Assembly (NCBI RefSeq): GCF_031143425.1
Contig: NC_090446.1
Span: 1,028,165,066-1,028,229,065 of the forward strand
Source: Pleurodeles waltl
Taxonomy: Eukaryota > Chordata > Amphibia > Caudata > Salamandridae
Length of the DNA: 64,000 nt
Reading direction: 5' to 3'
The position numbers were made by a program, and so were the translations under genes. The notes beneath the pieces were generated by a model. The model saw nothing but the letters and a program-made list of their open reading frames with translations. It had not been told where the DNA came from and made no database searches. Shown piece after piece: positions 37,439 to 49,101 of this stretch; within the stretch, counting starts at the first letter, position 1; each line of letters begins with the position of its first letter.

Positions 37439-37711
37439 TTATTCTGTTTTTCTTCCATCTCAGGAACGGAGTCTTCCAAACAAGAGTAGGAGTTACACCT
37501 AACGGCTGTGTTCACAGGAATAAAGAGGGAGCCGGAGCGTCGTATAGGGGCCTTAGGGGGACGATTCTGCAACCGGACTGGACATTATGTTGCGGTTATG
37601 TTCGAGGCCTGATGTTGACTTGTTTCAAGATGTCTCTCTGAATTGCTACTGTAGAAATAAAGCGTGGAAAGAACAGCCTAATCCTCACCTCCGTGCCCTT
37701 AATAGAATTAA

Positions 37712-38384
37712 AACTTTACGTTACAACAGCTAGGTAATTTTTCATTCTGCATCGTAGGACCTTTATTAATAGTCAAATCCCTGAAAAATGAGAGAGAGAG
37801 AGCTAAGGCCCTATTTTTGGGGTGGAACCTGTGATAGCGTGTGCCAGCACATGAGTATTACTTGTGAGACACAGTTCTATTTAGAAAAGGGCTTGGAGCC
37901 CGTCTGTCGCTAATTTGTTGGATTGCGTGGCACTCTTTACAGCCACACAGTTAGTCATGGCTGGCATTTCATAATTTCCGTTCCTGTCCATGGTGCAGGG
38001 ACCAAGCACTGATTGATGTAATTTAATTAGTGCTCGCCCACTGTTCCCAAACATGATTGCAGTACTATTTTGTTCTTTTTAACTTCTCCTGTGGTGCAAG
38101 CAGAAGAAGTCTGACTAGCAAAAATGTGCTCACCAGGACAAACAAAATTGCAAAGTTATTTTTTTTTACAATTAACATTTTGTTTTATTTTGACAAGTCT
38201 TCTCTTCTCACTTTGCACTCCCGATTTGTTTTGTTTTCGCTTGTGGGCTTTGTTCTCAAAATATGACTATTATCTTGCTCTAAACATTGCAAAACAACAT
38301 TGTTTTTTTTTTGTGTGTAATTTTCTTATGTGTAATATTCTTGTGTGTAATTTTCTAAATTATGTTTCAACACAATCGTGCAGT
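37712..38384. other. intron 6, no gene recognised
   Basis: T-rich sequence with a TGTGTAATTTTCTT-like short repeat near 38312-38356. No exon or element boundary was recognised apart from the possible outermost tail of DIRS B (to about 37745). Confidence 0.4.
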
Positions 38385-38935
38385 ACACCGCAGTCCACCC
38401 CACTACAACCCAATCCACCCAACTCCAATTCAGAACACTCACCTCAATAAACTCCAATCCTCCCACCCCACTTCAATCTGCTCTAATCCAAAACAATTGG
38501 CCCCAATCTAATCCAAAACAATCAGTTCCCCCTCTAATGCGGCCTCCACTCTAATCCACAACAATCTGGCCCACTCCAATTCAAAACAGTCTTCCCTACT
38601 CCAATCCAAAAGCCTGCCCCACTTCAATTCAAAACAATCTGCCCCATTCTAATCCTAAACAGTCTGTCCCACTATAATCAAAAATATCTGCCCACTCCAA
38701 TCTGTCCCAGTACAATCCAAAACAATCACACCCACTCCAATCTGCCCCTAACCCAATCCGAAACAATCTGCCCTATTCTAATCCAAAATAATCTGCACCA
38801 CTTCAATCCATGAGAATCTACCCCTCTAAAGTCTGCCCCACTGCCAGTCCAAAACAAGCTGCCCCACTGCCAGTCCAAAACAAGCTGCCTCACTGCCAAT
38901 CCAAAACAATCCAAATCCACCTCACTCCATCCTGC
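38385..38935. repeat. degenerate minisatellite, about 25-bp period
   Basis: About twenty imperfect units like CACTCCAATCCAAAACAATCT followed by GCCC. Unit length is mostly 25 bp, with the last units near 26 bp and more alike (CCACTGCCAGTCC). Units diverge steadily, so it is old. The open frame on the minus strand (38726-38920) reflects the repeat. Confidence 0.8.
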
Positions 38936-39918
38936 TAATGATAAAAATGCAGCATGTTATGCTTGCATCAAGCACTGACAAAAAAAAAAAGCCTTTTCCT
39001 AGTCAGCATACTTTCCCAGAATGGATTGTACTAGCAGTAGCCTCTCAGAACCAGTTTTTTTCCAGGCTCATGAAAGAAGGTTCGCATAACACCTGCCGGG
39101 AAATATTACCTCTAATAATCCATATTTTCTTGTCAATGTTTTATTTTTATCTAATTCACTCAACATCTTCAGACATCTGCTGTCAAGTGTAGCATTTTTT
39201 CCTTGCTGTCTGACCAGGTTTTTTTTTTCCAAGTGCCATCCTTGTGGGAGGAAAAAAGGCAGTCACCCTTGAGTTATGTATGGTTTGTCTTCCTGCGAAA
39301 GATTCAGTCTCTGAATTTAACATCTGTAACGGGAGGTCAAAAAGAGACAGCTGGCATCAGACTCAAAGGCCAAGCTAGGAAGCCTGTCTTTGTCTACCAC
39401 CTCCTTGATAACACCACCACAGACAGATGTCTAAGGAGGGAAGCTCAAGTGGCAAGCAAAGATCACCTGACCACTCCCAATGCCATCGAAGACTGACAAT
39501 GCCCTAGAGAGCCTCCCCTATGGCTTGCTAGCCCTCAAGAGTTTGACAACATACCTGCAACCTTCAGAACTTGACTTCTGGTGTTTGAAGAATGATGTGC
39601 AAGATAGACTGAAATCAGTGTTTGTTGAAGACCTACAGATCACCAAAGCCTTGCACACTGTCAATGTAAAAGAGACTTCATTCAACAGTGACCAAGCCAC
39701 TGCTGAAGAAGAGACAGCAACCACATCTCAGTTGAAACTGGAAAAAAACAACAGATGACTACCTTTGCCTTCCTAAACTTTGACGAAAGGATCAATAGCT
39801 TTGTCCACTGTCCATTCAACTTATTTAGTGCTCTCACATCCTGGGATACCCTCCTTGCAGGAGCAAGAACAAGACTCTCCCTCAAAGACACAAATAGAGG
39901 AGACAAGCACCACTCCAT
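38936..39918 (+). other. unassigned segment with consecutive open frames
   Basis: Frames 39203-39496 (97 aa, containing GIRLKGQARKPVFVYHLLDN) and 39480-39758 (92 aa, containing SELDFWCLKNDVQDRLKS) overlap slightly on the plus strand. I do not recognise either. They could be remnants of one mobile-element protein. No start context, splice sites or host-protein match is evident. Confidence 0.3.
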
Positions 39919-40260
39919 TTAACCATCATCTCCAAGTGCAGCACCTTGGTCCATTACAATCACTAGGCCTATAGTTCCATTTGGTGACCGAGCACAAATG
40001 CCTTTGAGACATCCTGATCTTTCACCACCTATGTAGTCCTTTTTTGGAGCAGCAGGATGATGTCCTGTAGGGCAATCATGTGGAAATGATCTGACAGAAT
40101 GGAGTGATTTAGTGGCCTGAAGTCTGTAACAGGCCACAGAGTCCTGTCCTTTTTGGGGGATAAAGTAGTTCAGGGAGTATACTCCTTCAACGAACTGTTG
40201 TGGGGCACCTATTCAATGGCCCCTTTGGCTAGGAACTCTTGAAATGTCTCCTTTAGCAGT
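39919..40260 (-). pseudogene. DIRS-type reverse transcriptase fragment
   Basis: On the minus strand the sequence near 40230-40010 translates with blocks of DIRS RT: a KGAIE entry, SPKKDRTLWPV and FRPLNHSILSDHFHM, with in-frame stops. No terminal repeat adjoins it. It may be a separate scrap or a relic of an element related to DIRS C. Confidence 0.5.
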
Positions 40261-40958
40261 CAGATGGTAGAGCCTGAGGACATAGCAGCTAGGTGTTATC
40301 TTTAGAGACTTAGTGTGGAAATCCAGGCAGCATACCTGCTGCACCCATTTGTCAAACGTTATTTGCACTCATTGAAGACGGAAGAATCTGTCTCTCAAAC
40401 AGGTGTTGAGCAATTGGTGGAATTTCTATCAAGTCACCGTCCTAGAAGCAGAGGCACACCTACAGAAGCTGCATCTCCCCTTGCCTCTACTGTTACCACA
40501 GTATCCACTTCTGCTACAAAATTTGAGTGCTTCTTGGTCCTGAAAGGGCGGTTGCTGGAGATGCCACTATTTCAGAGGATGACATGCTAAAGGATATGAA
40601 AAGTGATGGATGGAATGCTTGAATTAATCTAAGCCACTGGTATTTACTCGGTGCCACACTCCAGTTCCTCGTTATTTTGCACACCATTCCACCTCAGTTT
40701 GAACCTAGCTATATGCAAAACAGTCTTGACTCTGCTCCAATGAAAACAGCCCGGCACAAACTGCCAATCAGGGACCCCCCTGAACCAGAACACAAGCAAT
40801 CCAGGACTGGTTTTGTCCTTGATATGAGGTCACCACCCAGGTACAGCTTGGGTTCCAGTGACGAAGTGTGCACGTGAACCACATCTGGACATACCCATCC
40901 CACTTAGGGTGACATACTAACGTGTACAAAAAGTGATGGACGAAATCCTTGAATTAAT
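40261..40958. other. intron 6, probably mobile-element-derived but unassigned
   Basis: The stretch AAAGTGATGGATGGAATGCTTGAATTAAT near 40599 is repeated with changes at 40929-40957, just before DIRS C. Small frames here show no family motif. Confidence 0.35.
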
Positions 40959-41297
40959 GAACAAGTAACTAATCTTTGGAAACACCTTATCTAGTAGAGA
41001 CAATATCTAGCCATAGATTCCTTACCTTTGAATTTCACTAGGCGTCAGACTGGATCCGGAAGACTTTGTGAGCAGTATCCCTGAGTGCATGTAGGTGGCA
41101 CTGATTGGGTCCATGCAGCAGCCATGTCCGCATCACCTATATTGGAACTACCTCAGCGTACTGACAGTTAATTTTCATGACTTTCTACATCAGGAGCGTG
41201 AGCCATTAAATGCACTGGTGTGTCCAAACTAGGGCCCTGAAGGGGATCATCCCTAACTCTAGAAATCTGTCTGCAGAGCTGGCAGGATGGGTGGGTT

Positions 41298-41365
41298 GGT
41301 AAGGAATCTACAGCTAGATATTGTCTCTACCAAATAAGGCATTATTGAAGTTAAGTAACTTGTTC
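41298..41365. repeat. internal complementary region of DIRS C
   Basis: GGTAAGGAATCTACAGCTAG to AAGTAACTTGTTC mirrors 40959-41027. It is followed by sequence resembling the opposite end (TAGAGATTTCTAGATG). Confidence 0.75.
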
Positions 41366-41499
41366 ATTTGATAGAGATTTCTAGATGTAAATTTCATACC
41401 TTTGAGTAGATACCCAAGCAATACCAACCTCGGTAGACTATGGACACATTTAAACTAGGAAGTCCTGCATGACCGAACAGGCAAAACGACCATCCCTGC

Positions 41500-41840
41500 G
41501 GACCTGACTGTCCAGGAAATAAAAGTTTGGTAAACAAGTGCAGGGATGCCCACGTTGCTACCTGTCAGATGTGCAGGACTGGGACTCCACTCATTAACGC
41601 AGCAGTCGTAACTTTGGCTCTGGTAGAATGAGCCCGCAGGCCGCCAGGGGATTGCTTCTTGGCCAATGTATAACCAATTTCAATGCAGAGAACCACCCAT
41701 CGTCAGACGGTCCGTTTCTGCACCGCCCAACCTTTACTGGGGCCAACATACCCTACAAAGAGTCGATTGTTCACCCAGTACTCCATGTGCCACCGCCGGA
41801 CGTAGACGCCACTAATGATCTACCAGGCATTAGCAGCTGA
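41500..41840 (-). pseudogene. tyrosine recombinase C-terminal remnant of DIRS C
   Basis: The minus strand encodes a QLFVGYVG-like block, then GGLRAHSTRAKV with the catalytic H-x-x-R intact, then a VATWASLHLFTK block leading to the Tyr region. In-frame stops are present. The N-terminal half found in DIRS D and E is missing, so most of the recombinase was deleted. Confidence 0.65.
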
Positions 41841-41849
41841 GTTTGTCTG

Positions 41850-43228
41850 CTCTGGTGTTGAGAACCTGCCAGATGTTTAACCACAAAGAATATGCCCTGC
41901 TGTTTCAGGCATGGAGAGAGATGCAGAGCCTCTTAACCAAGTCCACGACCCCACATCACCCTGCTTGTTGCAGTACTACATGGTAGTGTTGTTGTCCATG
42001 AACACCTGCACCAGCCTTTCCTTGATGGAGGATAGAAAGGATTTCAATGCCAGTCAGATCACTTGGAGCTCCAGCAAGCTTATGTGGAGTCTAGATTCCA
42101 CCAGAGACCAGAATCCTCTGATCGCCACCTCTCCCAGATGGCCGCCCATTCAAGGATTAACGCATCTGTCACTACTGTCAGAACTGGTTGAGGAAGGGAG
42201 ATGGGTCAGTATCTGACCCAATTGTGGTTCGTTAACCACCACTGCAGGTCCTTTACAGTTCCCTCTGAGATCTGGACCATGTAGGAGAGATTCCCCTGAT
42301 GCTGTGGCCACTGGAACTTCAGGTCCGACTGCAGAGCCCACATATGCAATCTGGCATGTGTCCCTAATAGGATGCATGAGGATGGGGCCTAGAAGCCTCA
42401 GAGTCACTCACTGAAATCCACGATAGAGGCTGAAACATCGATATCATAGCCGGAATGTCCTAGACTCGCTGCTCGGGAGGATCAGCCCAAAAATGCATTA
42501 TGTCTAGAACAGCTCCAATGAAAAGGAGCATGTGAGAGGAAGTCAGGTGTGACTCTGGCACATTTATAGTGAACCCCAGCGAATGCAGGAGGTTCACCAT
42601 AGTCCGGTGGTGGGAGATGTCAGACTGGAGCAAGTCCACCTTCAATAGCCAGTTGCCGAGATAGCGGATGACTGGCACCCCTGAACTCTGCAGATGAACT
42701 GTGACCACCGCCATCACCTTGGTGAACATCAGAGAGGCGCTGGTAAGACCAAAGAAGAGTATGGTGAAATGAAAGGGCTTGTGGCCTATCATAAAACTGC
42801 AGGTAACATCTGTGGGCAGGCAGCACAGCAAAGTGGAAATACGCTACTATCCAGTCTCCTGGGTCCAGGGCAGAAAAGACCTAAGCCAATGTGAGCAGCT
42901 TTTTGAGGAAGAGGTTGGTTTGCATATCTAAGATAGGGTAAAGACCTTTGTTCATTTTGGGAATCAGAAAGTAGCAGGCATAGCAACAACTGCCTACTTC
43001 TGACACAGGAACCATCTCTATGGCTCCCTTGGCCAAGAGAGCTGTGACTTTCTCACAGAACAAAGACATATGATCCTCCGTTAGCTGGTTGTGAGATCGA
43101 GGCATACGTGGAGTGGAGGACTCCAAGGGGAGAGAGAAGCCCTCTGAATGATCTGCAAGACTCATTTGTCCGATGTTATGAACTGCCATTGGTAGGGATG
43201 ATGTGCGATTCTGCCACCAACTGGACAC
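41850..43228 (-). pseudogene. reverse transcriptase / RNase H of DIRS C
   Basis: 42881-43228 has the RT entry (KVTALLAKGAIEMVP, SCCYACYFLIPK, GLYPILDMQ). 42460-42831 has the palm (HKPFHFTILFFGLTSA, VIRYLGNWLLK; the YLDD equivalent reads YLGN) and the following FIGAVLD block. 42150-41850 covers RNase H in pieces. The catalytic Asp pair is lost, so RT is dead. Confidence 0.75.
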
Positions 43229-43419
43229 CCATAATCTTGAAGGGCAAGATTAGGAGAGTTTAGGGGCTGCAGCTGCCTGGGGTGGTGGTCATTGAACCAG
43301 ACCTCTGGCTACCTGACCCACAGGGTCAGTGTGATCTGCATCCACACATAGGCTGTGAAGCTTGCAAGGGACAGTGCCTGGAAAAGGGTTTGCGCAGTTG
43401 AACGTCCCTTCCATATCCA

Positions 43420-44954
43420 TCAAAGGGCATCCCTGAAAAAACAGATGTTTTCAGCCAGGTGTGGTGTCTGAGCTCCACCGTTCGTGAAACCCACTATGCC
43501 CAGCGAGCCAGTTGTGACTAAACCACAGGAAATCGTGAACTTTGCTGCGTCTCTCCGCCCTTGACCGCTTGGTAGAGAATGTTCAGAGCCTCCTCTGGAA
43601 CCTGTGGCAGCACTTGCACAACTGTGTCCCACTAAGCATTAGAATAGTGGCCCAATAAGCATAAGGTGTTTACTGACCGCAATACAAGGTTGGTGGAAGG
43701 AACCCTCTTTTCGAAGCTACTCAGACTCTTGGATTCTCGTTTGGGGGTGCTTCTGGGAACGTGCGCAGTAGAAGCTTGGACCACTAAGCTCTCAGGGGTA
43801 GGGTGTTGGTTGAGGATGTTTGGGTCCCCCAGATGTGGGGCTGTGGTGGCAGGCAATTTTCCCATTTACAGGAGCGCCTGTGTTGGGCTTGGACCACCTA
43901 CCTAGTAGGACATCTGTTAGTGTTTCAATGGAAGGGAGCATTGGTTCGGAATAGGAAGCTCTTGGCTGTAGCACTTCTGTCAAGATATTAGCCTTGACTG
44001 CCACCGAGGGTAACTCACGGTCCAGAAGCTCAGCCACCCTCTTCACCATAATAGCATATGTTGCTCCCCCCTATGTAGATACGGTAGGGGAAGAAAGCGT
44101 GCCAGCCTCTGGAGATGTATCTGGTCCGCTGGCATCACCTAGTCCCTCATACTAGTACATGCTTTCCTGGCATTGTAACTGGTATTCTCAAGGGCCCATT
44201 CTTCCCCAAGAACTAGCCGTTTATAATAAGGCTCAGGGCTGACCTAGGACACAATTGTCTTGTTGGCGCTGGAATCGGCGCTGGTTGGCTCCGTGTTGGC
44301 GCCACTGCGAGCACAGGCGTTTCGGATAGTGTTGGGGGAAGGTCACAGTGGCACAACCAGCCTCGTAAAATTTTGTATTTGAGTGGGGTTTGCTCCGGCT
44401 CAGAGATGTCAATTCAACCCTGGCAACAGCTCCAAAATAAATAAAAAACGTTCCTCAAACATCAGTGTTCCGTCATTGCTTCGGCCAACAGATGAGGAGT
44501 TGGAGAAGTCGAAGCATATATAGACTTCTAATGCTTCTTGTGCCCCTTTCCAGAGTGTCTTGATGACTTGAGTGGAACGAAGAGGACTTGGGGCTCCTGG
44601 AGTGGTCCCATTACCTTCCTCTCGACTGGGACTGAGACCTTTAAGGAGTCACGCAACAGTGTCAACTGCCAGGTCACTAGCAGCTTTGGGGACCACTCCC
44701 TCAAACCCTTCAGTGCATTGGTCCAACAGTCAGAGCATGACTTGGAGCCGTGGTCGCTCTTGAGACACCACAGACACCCAAGGTGTGGGTATGATAACAG
44801 ACACGGCATAGTGACAGGCGCCACAGGTTTTAAACCATGTCTTCGCATCCTTGACACACCAGGGAGGAAAATTTCTCAAAAAAGAAGCTGTAAAACGTGT
44901 AAAAAAAAAAAAAATGGATGTCAAAAAATGACAGAGAGGTAACTTGTCTCCCAA
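43420..44954 (-). pseudogene. gag region of DIRS C
   Basis: Frames on the minus strand between RT and the right ITR. 43792-44049 (KRVAELLDRELPSVAVKANILTEV) and 43632-43865 (LVVQASTAHVP, SKSLSSFEKRVPSTNLVLRSVN) correspond to the gag region also seen in DIRS D (52431-52688) and in the scrap at 9782-10075. Frameshifts separate them. Function by position. Confidence 0.6.
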
Positions 44955-45026
44955 TCAGCGCCAACTGGTGTGGAAAGAAAACAACTGATGTCAGCGTGCC
45001 AAGGTGGCGCCTATATAGGTGACGCA

Positions 45027-47754
45027 TGCAGGCGGCTGGCTCACTATATGTGGTGCACACCTTTAGGTGAGGCACCCTGTACTGAGTCCAGGCAATCCTT
45101 AGTGATAGTGTAGGAGGTTCTAGATAACCAGTGCTCTCAAGAGCATAGCTGTGACCCAGGAGGGTGTAAAGCGGTTGCAAATACCACACATCAGTCGGTG
45201 ATATACACACAGGAAAGAACCACACCAGTGTTAGAAAAATGTGTTATATTTATTGTGTAACACACTCTCTAAAACTACCTTTGGTATATCTCCTAACCGG
45301 AGATATGAACATGATTATAAATTATACTTAGCAACAGGTAAGTAACGGCATAAAATAACATGGGAGATGCAATCCCGGGTCAGTGTCCATAGGATAACAT
45401 GGGAAAGTCACAGTTGGAGTTTTCACAGTTTAGGACCCTTCCCACAGGACCTTGAGGAAACCCACTGGGAGAAGGCAGGTTAGATAGTGCCCTCACCCGT
45501 GGATACCCCGAACAATCGGAGCCCAGGTGCATAGGGGGTCAAGTTGTGTCAGACCCTCCCATTGAAGTCAATGGGGACCTTGGGTGTTCAGCTGCTATCA
45601 TGACCAGTGGACCAGGTTGGTGGAACCAAGGTGTGGATTCCTGAAGAAAATGACCTAAGGAAAGAGGGTACAAAGTCCAGACCACCCGGAGTTCCCAGGC
45701 GGTGCAGGAGGTCAATGCCCACCCTTCTGAGATGCTTCCCTGTTGGACAGTGGACGAAGAAGTGCAGCTGTGGAGTCCAGGTGATGCAGGAAGATCCCAG
45801 GAGTCATCCACGAGCTGTCCCATGCCACTCCTCGAATTGCAAAGGAGTCAGCAGGACCATCAACAAGCATTGGCAAATGCAGGGAAACGTTGCCCAGATT
45901 TTGCAGGATTTGTGGGGACCAGCAAGGTCCAGGTGACCCAACCTTGGCAGTTAGGTCAGGGCCAGCCCTCACCACATAGGAGGACCAGTAGGCATTGATG
46001 GAGCCCCAAGCAGGACCCTCTGGCAGCAGGCACAGTGAGGCCTCAACAGCACAGCAAAGAGTGATGCCCACGTCGCAGGACTTGCAGAGAGGACGTCTTT
46101 CTTGAGGACGTTGTTCTTACAGCCAAAGAGTACTGGCGGCCAGGGCTTCTTGGAGCTAGGAGGTCTTCACACTCAACAGCCAGCAAACAGATGAGGTGCA
46201 CAGGGGTTCCAGCCAAGTAGCTCCAGCGAGAGACCACAGACTTCCCAGTTGCAAGGAAGTGAGGTCAGACCTCTAGAGAGTCCCAGAACCACCACGTGTG
46301 TTATAGGGCCTGAAAGTCTGTGGGACAACAGGATCACCAAGCCGTTCATTGAGGTGCCAGAGGATGCAGGACTCCTTCACTCCAAGGGAGATTCCTTCCT
46401 GCTTTCCTAAATGCAGGCAGAATCTCTGGCTCTGGAGGATGCATGGCCACAGGGTTGCAGAAGTGTTTGCAGACCTTGGAAATAAACTTGCAGTATGAGC
46501 CCTCCTACTGGTTACAGTCATGCCCTTGGTTCCAGCGTCCAGACTTGCAGACGGTTCCTTAAGTCCTGTAGATGAAACTAGGGTCCCCACCCTCAGGGGA
46601 GCCCTTAGGTAAACCAGGAAAGGGGTCGGACACTTACTGCAGTGACCCACCTATCACCGGGGGTCAGGGGTGTCACCCAGCTGGACTAACCAGTCAGATG
46701 CTTCCAAGGGCCTCTGCCATCTTATTTCCAAGATGGCAGAATCAAGTGGTCACCTGGCAGTGCTCTGTGTACCTCCCTAGGGTAGGAGCTGGACGGAGGG
46801 TGGGAATGCTCAATCCCCTGTCCTTTGTGTGGTTTTGCACCTGAGTGGGAACAGGGGATTCCTGCACTGGTGCAAACCATTTTATGCAAGGAGGGCACCA
46901 AATGTGCTCTTTAAAGTAGTCTGGTGGCACTCAGAGGCACCCCCGCCCCAGTGACACCTATTTCTAAAGGAGAGGTGATCACACCTCTCCTTTACAGGAA
47001 ATCCTTTGTTCTGCCTTCCCCCTTCCCGAGTTAAGCTCGGCAGCAGGAGGGCAGAACAGTGTCTAGGGTCGGCAGCAGCACAGGCTGGCAAGCAGACCCT
47101 GCAAGGCTGTACAGACAGACTTTGAGGAACCCCCCCCTATGGAACTCTGAGTACATGGTATCATGCAACTGCCATTGGAAACGGTGTAGTTACATGATTC
47201 CAACATGTTTGATACCAAACATGCCTATGTTTGGTGAAGCCATTATGTAGTTGGACAACTTGTGTTGAACAGTGTCCAGTAGATACCTTAGGATGGCTTC
47301 CCCGCACTTACAGAGCCCAGAAAATTGAGTCTGGGATTTGTGGGGGCACCTCTGCTCATGCAGGGGTGCCCTTACACTTAGAACCATGCACCCTGCCTTT
47401 GGGTGACTTACAGGGTAAGAGTGCAGTGACCATGAAATAAGGAAACCCTTATATCTGAAGTGAAAGGTGCATGCACCATTTCACACAGGCAGCAATGACA
47501 GGCCTGTAGTCACAGTTCGCACTATACATGCTGCGGCCCATGGGGGAACCCTGGTGTAACACTGCTGTGGGTACCCAAGTACCATGAACTAGGACTTACA
47601 TGGGTGCACCAGTATGCCAATTATGGGATCTTAAATGTTACCACAGAACTAAATTTAGAGGACAGAACAGTGACACTGCTGATTAAAGTAAAAAAATACT
47701 AACACCAGGCAAAAACTGGGGGCAATTACACCAGAATGATGCTACTTTCCTACA
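45027..47754 (-). repeat. solo LTR (2.73 kb) inside DIRS C
   Basis: Begins TGCAGGCGGC and ends CTTTCCTACA on the plus strand. DIRS C ITR sequence stops before it and resumes right after it. Flanking pentamers ACGCA and AAGCG may be a decayed 5-bp duplication. It shares layout with the LTR at 54425 (an AAGAACYACACNAGTGTTA segment followed by A/T-rich sequence), so it is one LTR superfamily. It carries strong hairpins at 46713-46740 and 46966-46993. No internal region remains. Frames in it (for example 45607-45936, 45712-46071) show no protein features. Confidence 0.8.
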
Positions 47755-47876
47755 AAGCGGACATCACTTCCAGGGTGGACGACAATGCTGTGCTAAGCCG
47801 ATCAATGCCACATACTGACGTTCAGGGTATTGCTCACGAAAAATCTTCCAGAGCCAGTCTGACACCAGGCTAACAA

Positions 47877-48527
47877 GCTAAAGTAGCTGCTCTGGCTTTA
47901 TACAGTTTGGACTTAAGTGGTTGCCAGAATTAACAGCAATTAGAAGCAAAGTAATATGCAAAGGATCTGCCAGGCGGGGAAGGGTAGGGGGGACAATTAC
48001 TTTAGAAATGTAAATATGTAAGGGGATGTCAGGGGCTGAAAAAAGGACCTGAAAATTGTTAATCTTTTCCACTTTATTCTTCAGAAATAAGCACATAGAA
48101 TCAGCAGCTAGTAGCCCCTTAACTACTGAGGCTAGTAGCCCCTTAACTACTGAGGCTTTTTCAGCTCAGTGCAGAGCCCTTTTTTGTCTATTGGAGTTAG
48201 TTCGCACTTCAGCCTTAATAAAATTTTATCCCACGCAAAGCATCCACATCAAATTTGTGCACTCCCCTACCCCCCCCCCAACATCATGGGGATTCTAACG
48301 GTACTAAGATGTGTGGATTTCCATGAAGGGACTGAGAAAATAAACAAAATATAGTTACGTTATGTTATGTTATGTTTTTAGGGGGAAAAATGGGAACAAG
48401 AATTGCTCCACAAAAAAAAAAAGTGTCTAGTCCGTTTTCTCAAAATGGCATCAATGACAGGTTTGCTGTGGTAAAAAAAACAAAAAACACTATCTTTACA
48501 GCTTTCAGTAACATGCAGAGCTGCATG
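47877..48527. other. intron 6 spacer between DIRS C and DIRS D
   Basis: A/T-rich. It holds an exact 24-bp tandem duplication (48107-48154, unit GCTAGTAGCCCCTTAACTACTGAG) and a short TTATG repeat at about 48358-48376. No gene recognised. Confidence 0.5.
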
Positions 48528-48884
48528 GTAACTCCTCATCTGGTAGACAGTATCTAGCCGCAGATTGCTTACCTTAGGATATTCCCCAGGCATCGGACTG
48601 GACCCAGAAACTTTTGGTGAGAAGTACCCCTGTGCATCGGAAGGTGGCCTCGTTCGGCTTTGAGTGGTGTTGTCCATGCCAGCAGTGATGTTCAGACTGC
48701 TTATATAGGCACCAACAAGAACGTTGATGTCAGTTTTTTTTTTTTCCCCGGGGACTTTCCACATCAGAAGCTCTGAACCACGAAGAACACCGAGCACGGG
48801 TGTGTTAAGCTAGGGCCCTTGAAGGAAAAAAACAGTTCTTAATTCAAAAATCTATTCGCAGAGTGGGGGAGAATGTTTGGGTCA

Positions 48885-48944
48885 GTAAGGAATCTGCAGT
48901 TAGATAGTGTCTCTACCAGATAAGGTGTTAGCAAAAGGTAAGTA
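48885..48944. repeat. internal complementary region of DIRS D
   Basis: TAAGGAATCTGCAGTTAGAT to AAAAGGTAAGTAA mirrors the left terminus; the extreme left end itself has lost about 15 bases relative to this copy. Confidence 0.7.
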
Positions 48945-49101
48945 AATGGCTTATCTGATAAAGACTTCTATCTGCAGATAACTTGCCTTAGAATAGACAC
49001 GCAAGCAATACCGCCCCAGAGGAGGGCCTGCAATACGTATTAGAGTACAAAGTCCAGGCAACATGACCATCACGTTCAGCCTGACTGCTCAGGCAGTGGT
49101 G

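Larger units (their letters stand above)
23506..37711 (+). mobile_element. DIRS-type retrotransposon B, split by Gmr1-like copy 2
   Basis: The left ITR (23506 to about 23775) has an inverted partner at about 37440-37711. Matches include GAGGATTAGGCTGTTCTTTCC against GGAAAGAACAGCCTAATCCTC, and AACATAACCACAACATAATGTCC against its mirror. The ICR is at 26681-26785. Coding is on the plus strand, antisense to PRKAR1A: gag, an RT/RNase H remnant, and a recombinase remnant. Most of RT is deleted. Gmr1-like copy 2 (26997-37433) lies between ICR and right ITR, so the DIRS element is the older insertion. Confidence 0.82.
40959..47876 (-). mobile_element. DIRS-type retrotransposon C, interrupted by a solo LTR
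   Basis: The left terminus starts GAACAAGTAACTAATC (40959). Its ICR mirror is at 41298-41365. The right ITR is in two pieces, about 44950-45026 and 47755-47876, which together mirror 41028-41220. For example, GTCTTCCGGATCCAGTCTGACG in mirror matches ATCTTCCAGAGCCAGTCTGACA. A 2.7-kb LTR separates the pieces. Coding is on the minus strand: gag 44.9-43.4 kb, RT/RNase H 43.2-41.9 kb, recombinase C-terminus 41.8-41.5 kb. Confidence 0.85.

Noticed and set aside
38385..38935. Possible CRISPR-like array
   Set aside because: Units are contiguous and diverged, with no unique spacers, and the genome is vertebrate.
45607..46071. Frames of 109, 98 and 119 codons
   Set aside because: They occupy the solo LTR in DIRS C and are out-of-frame shadows of non-coding LTR sequence.
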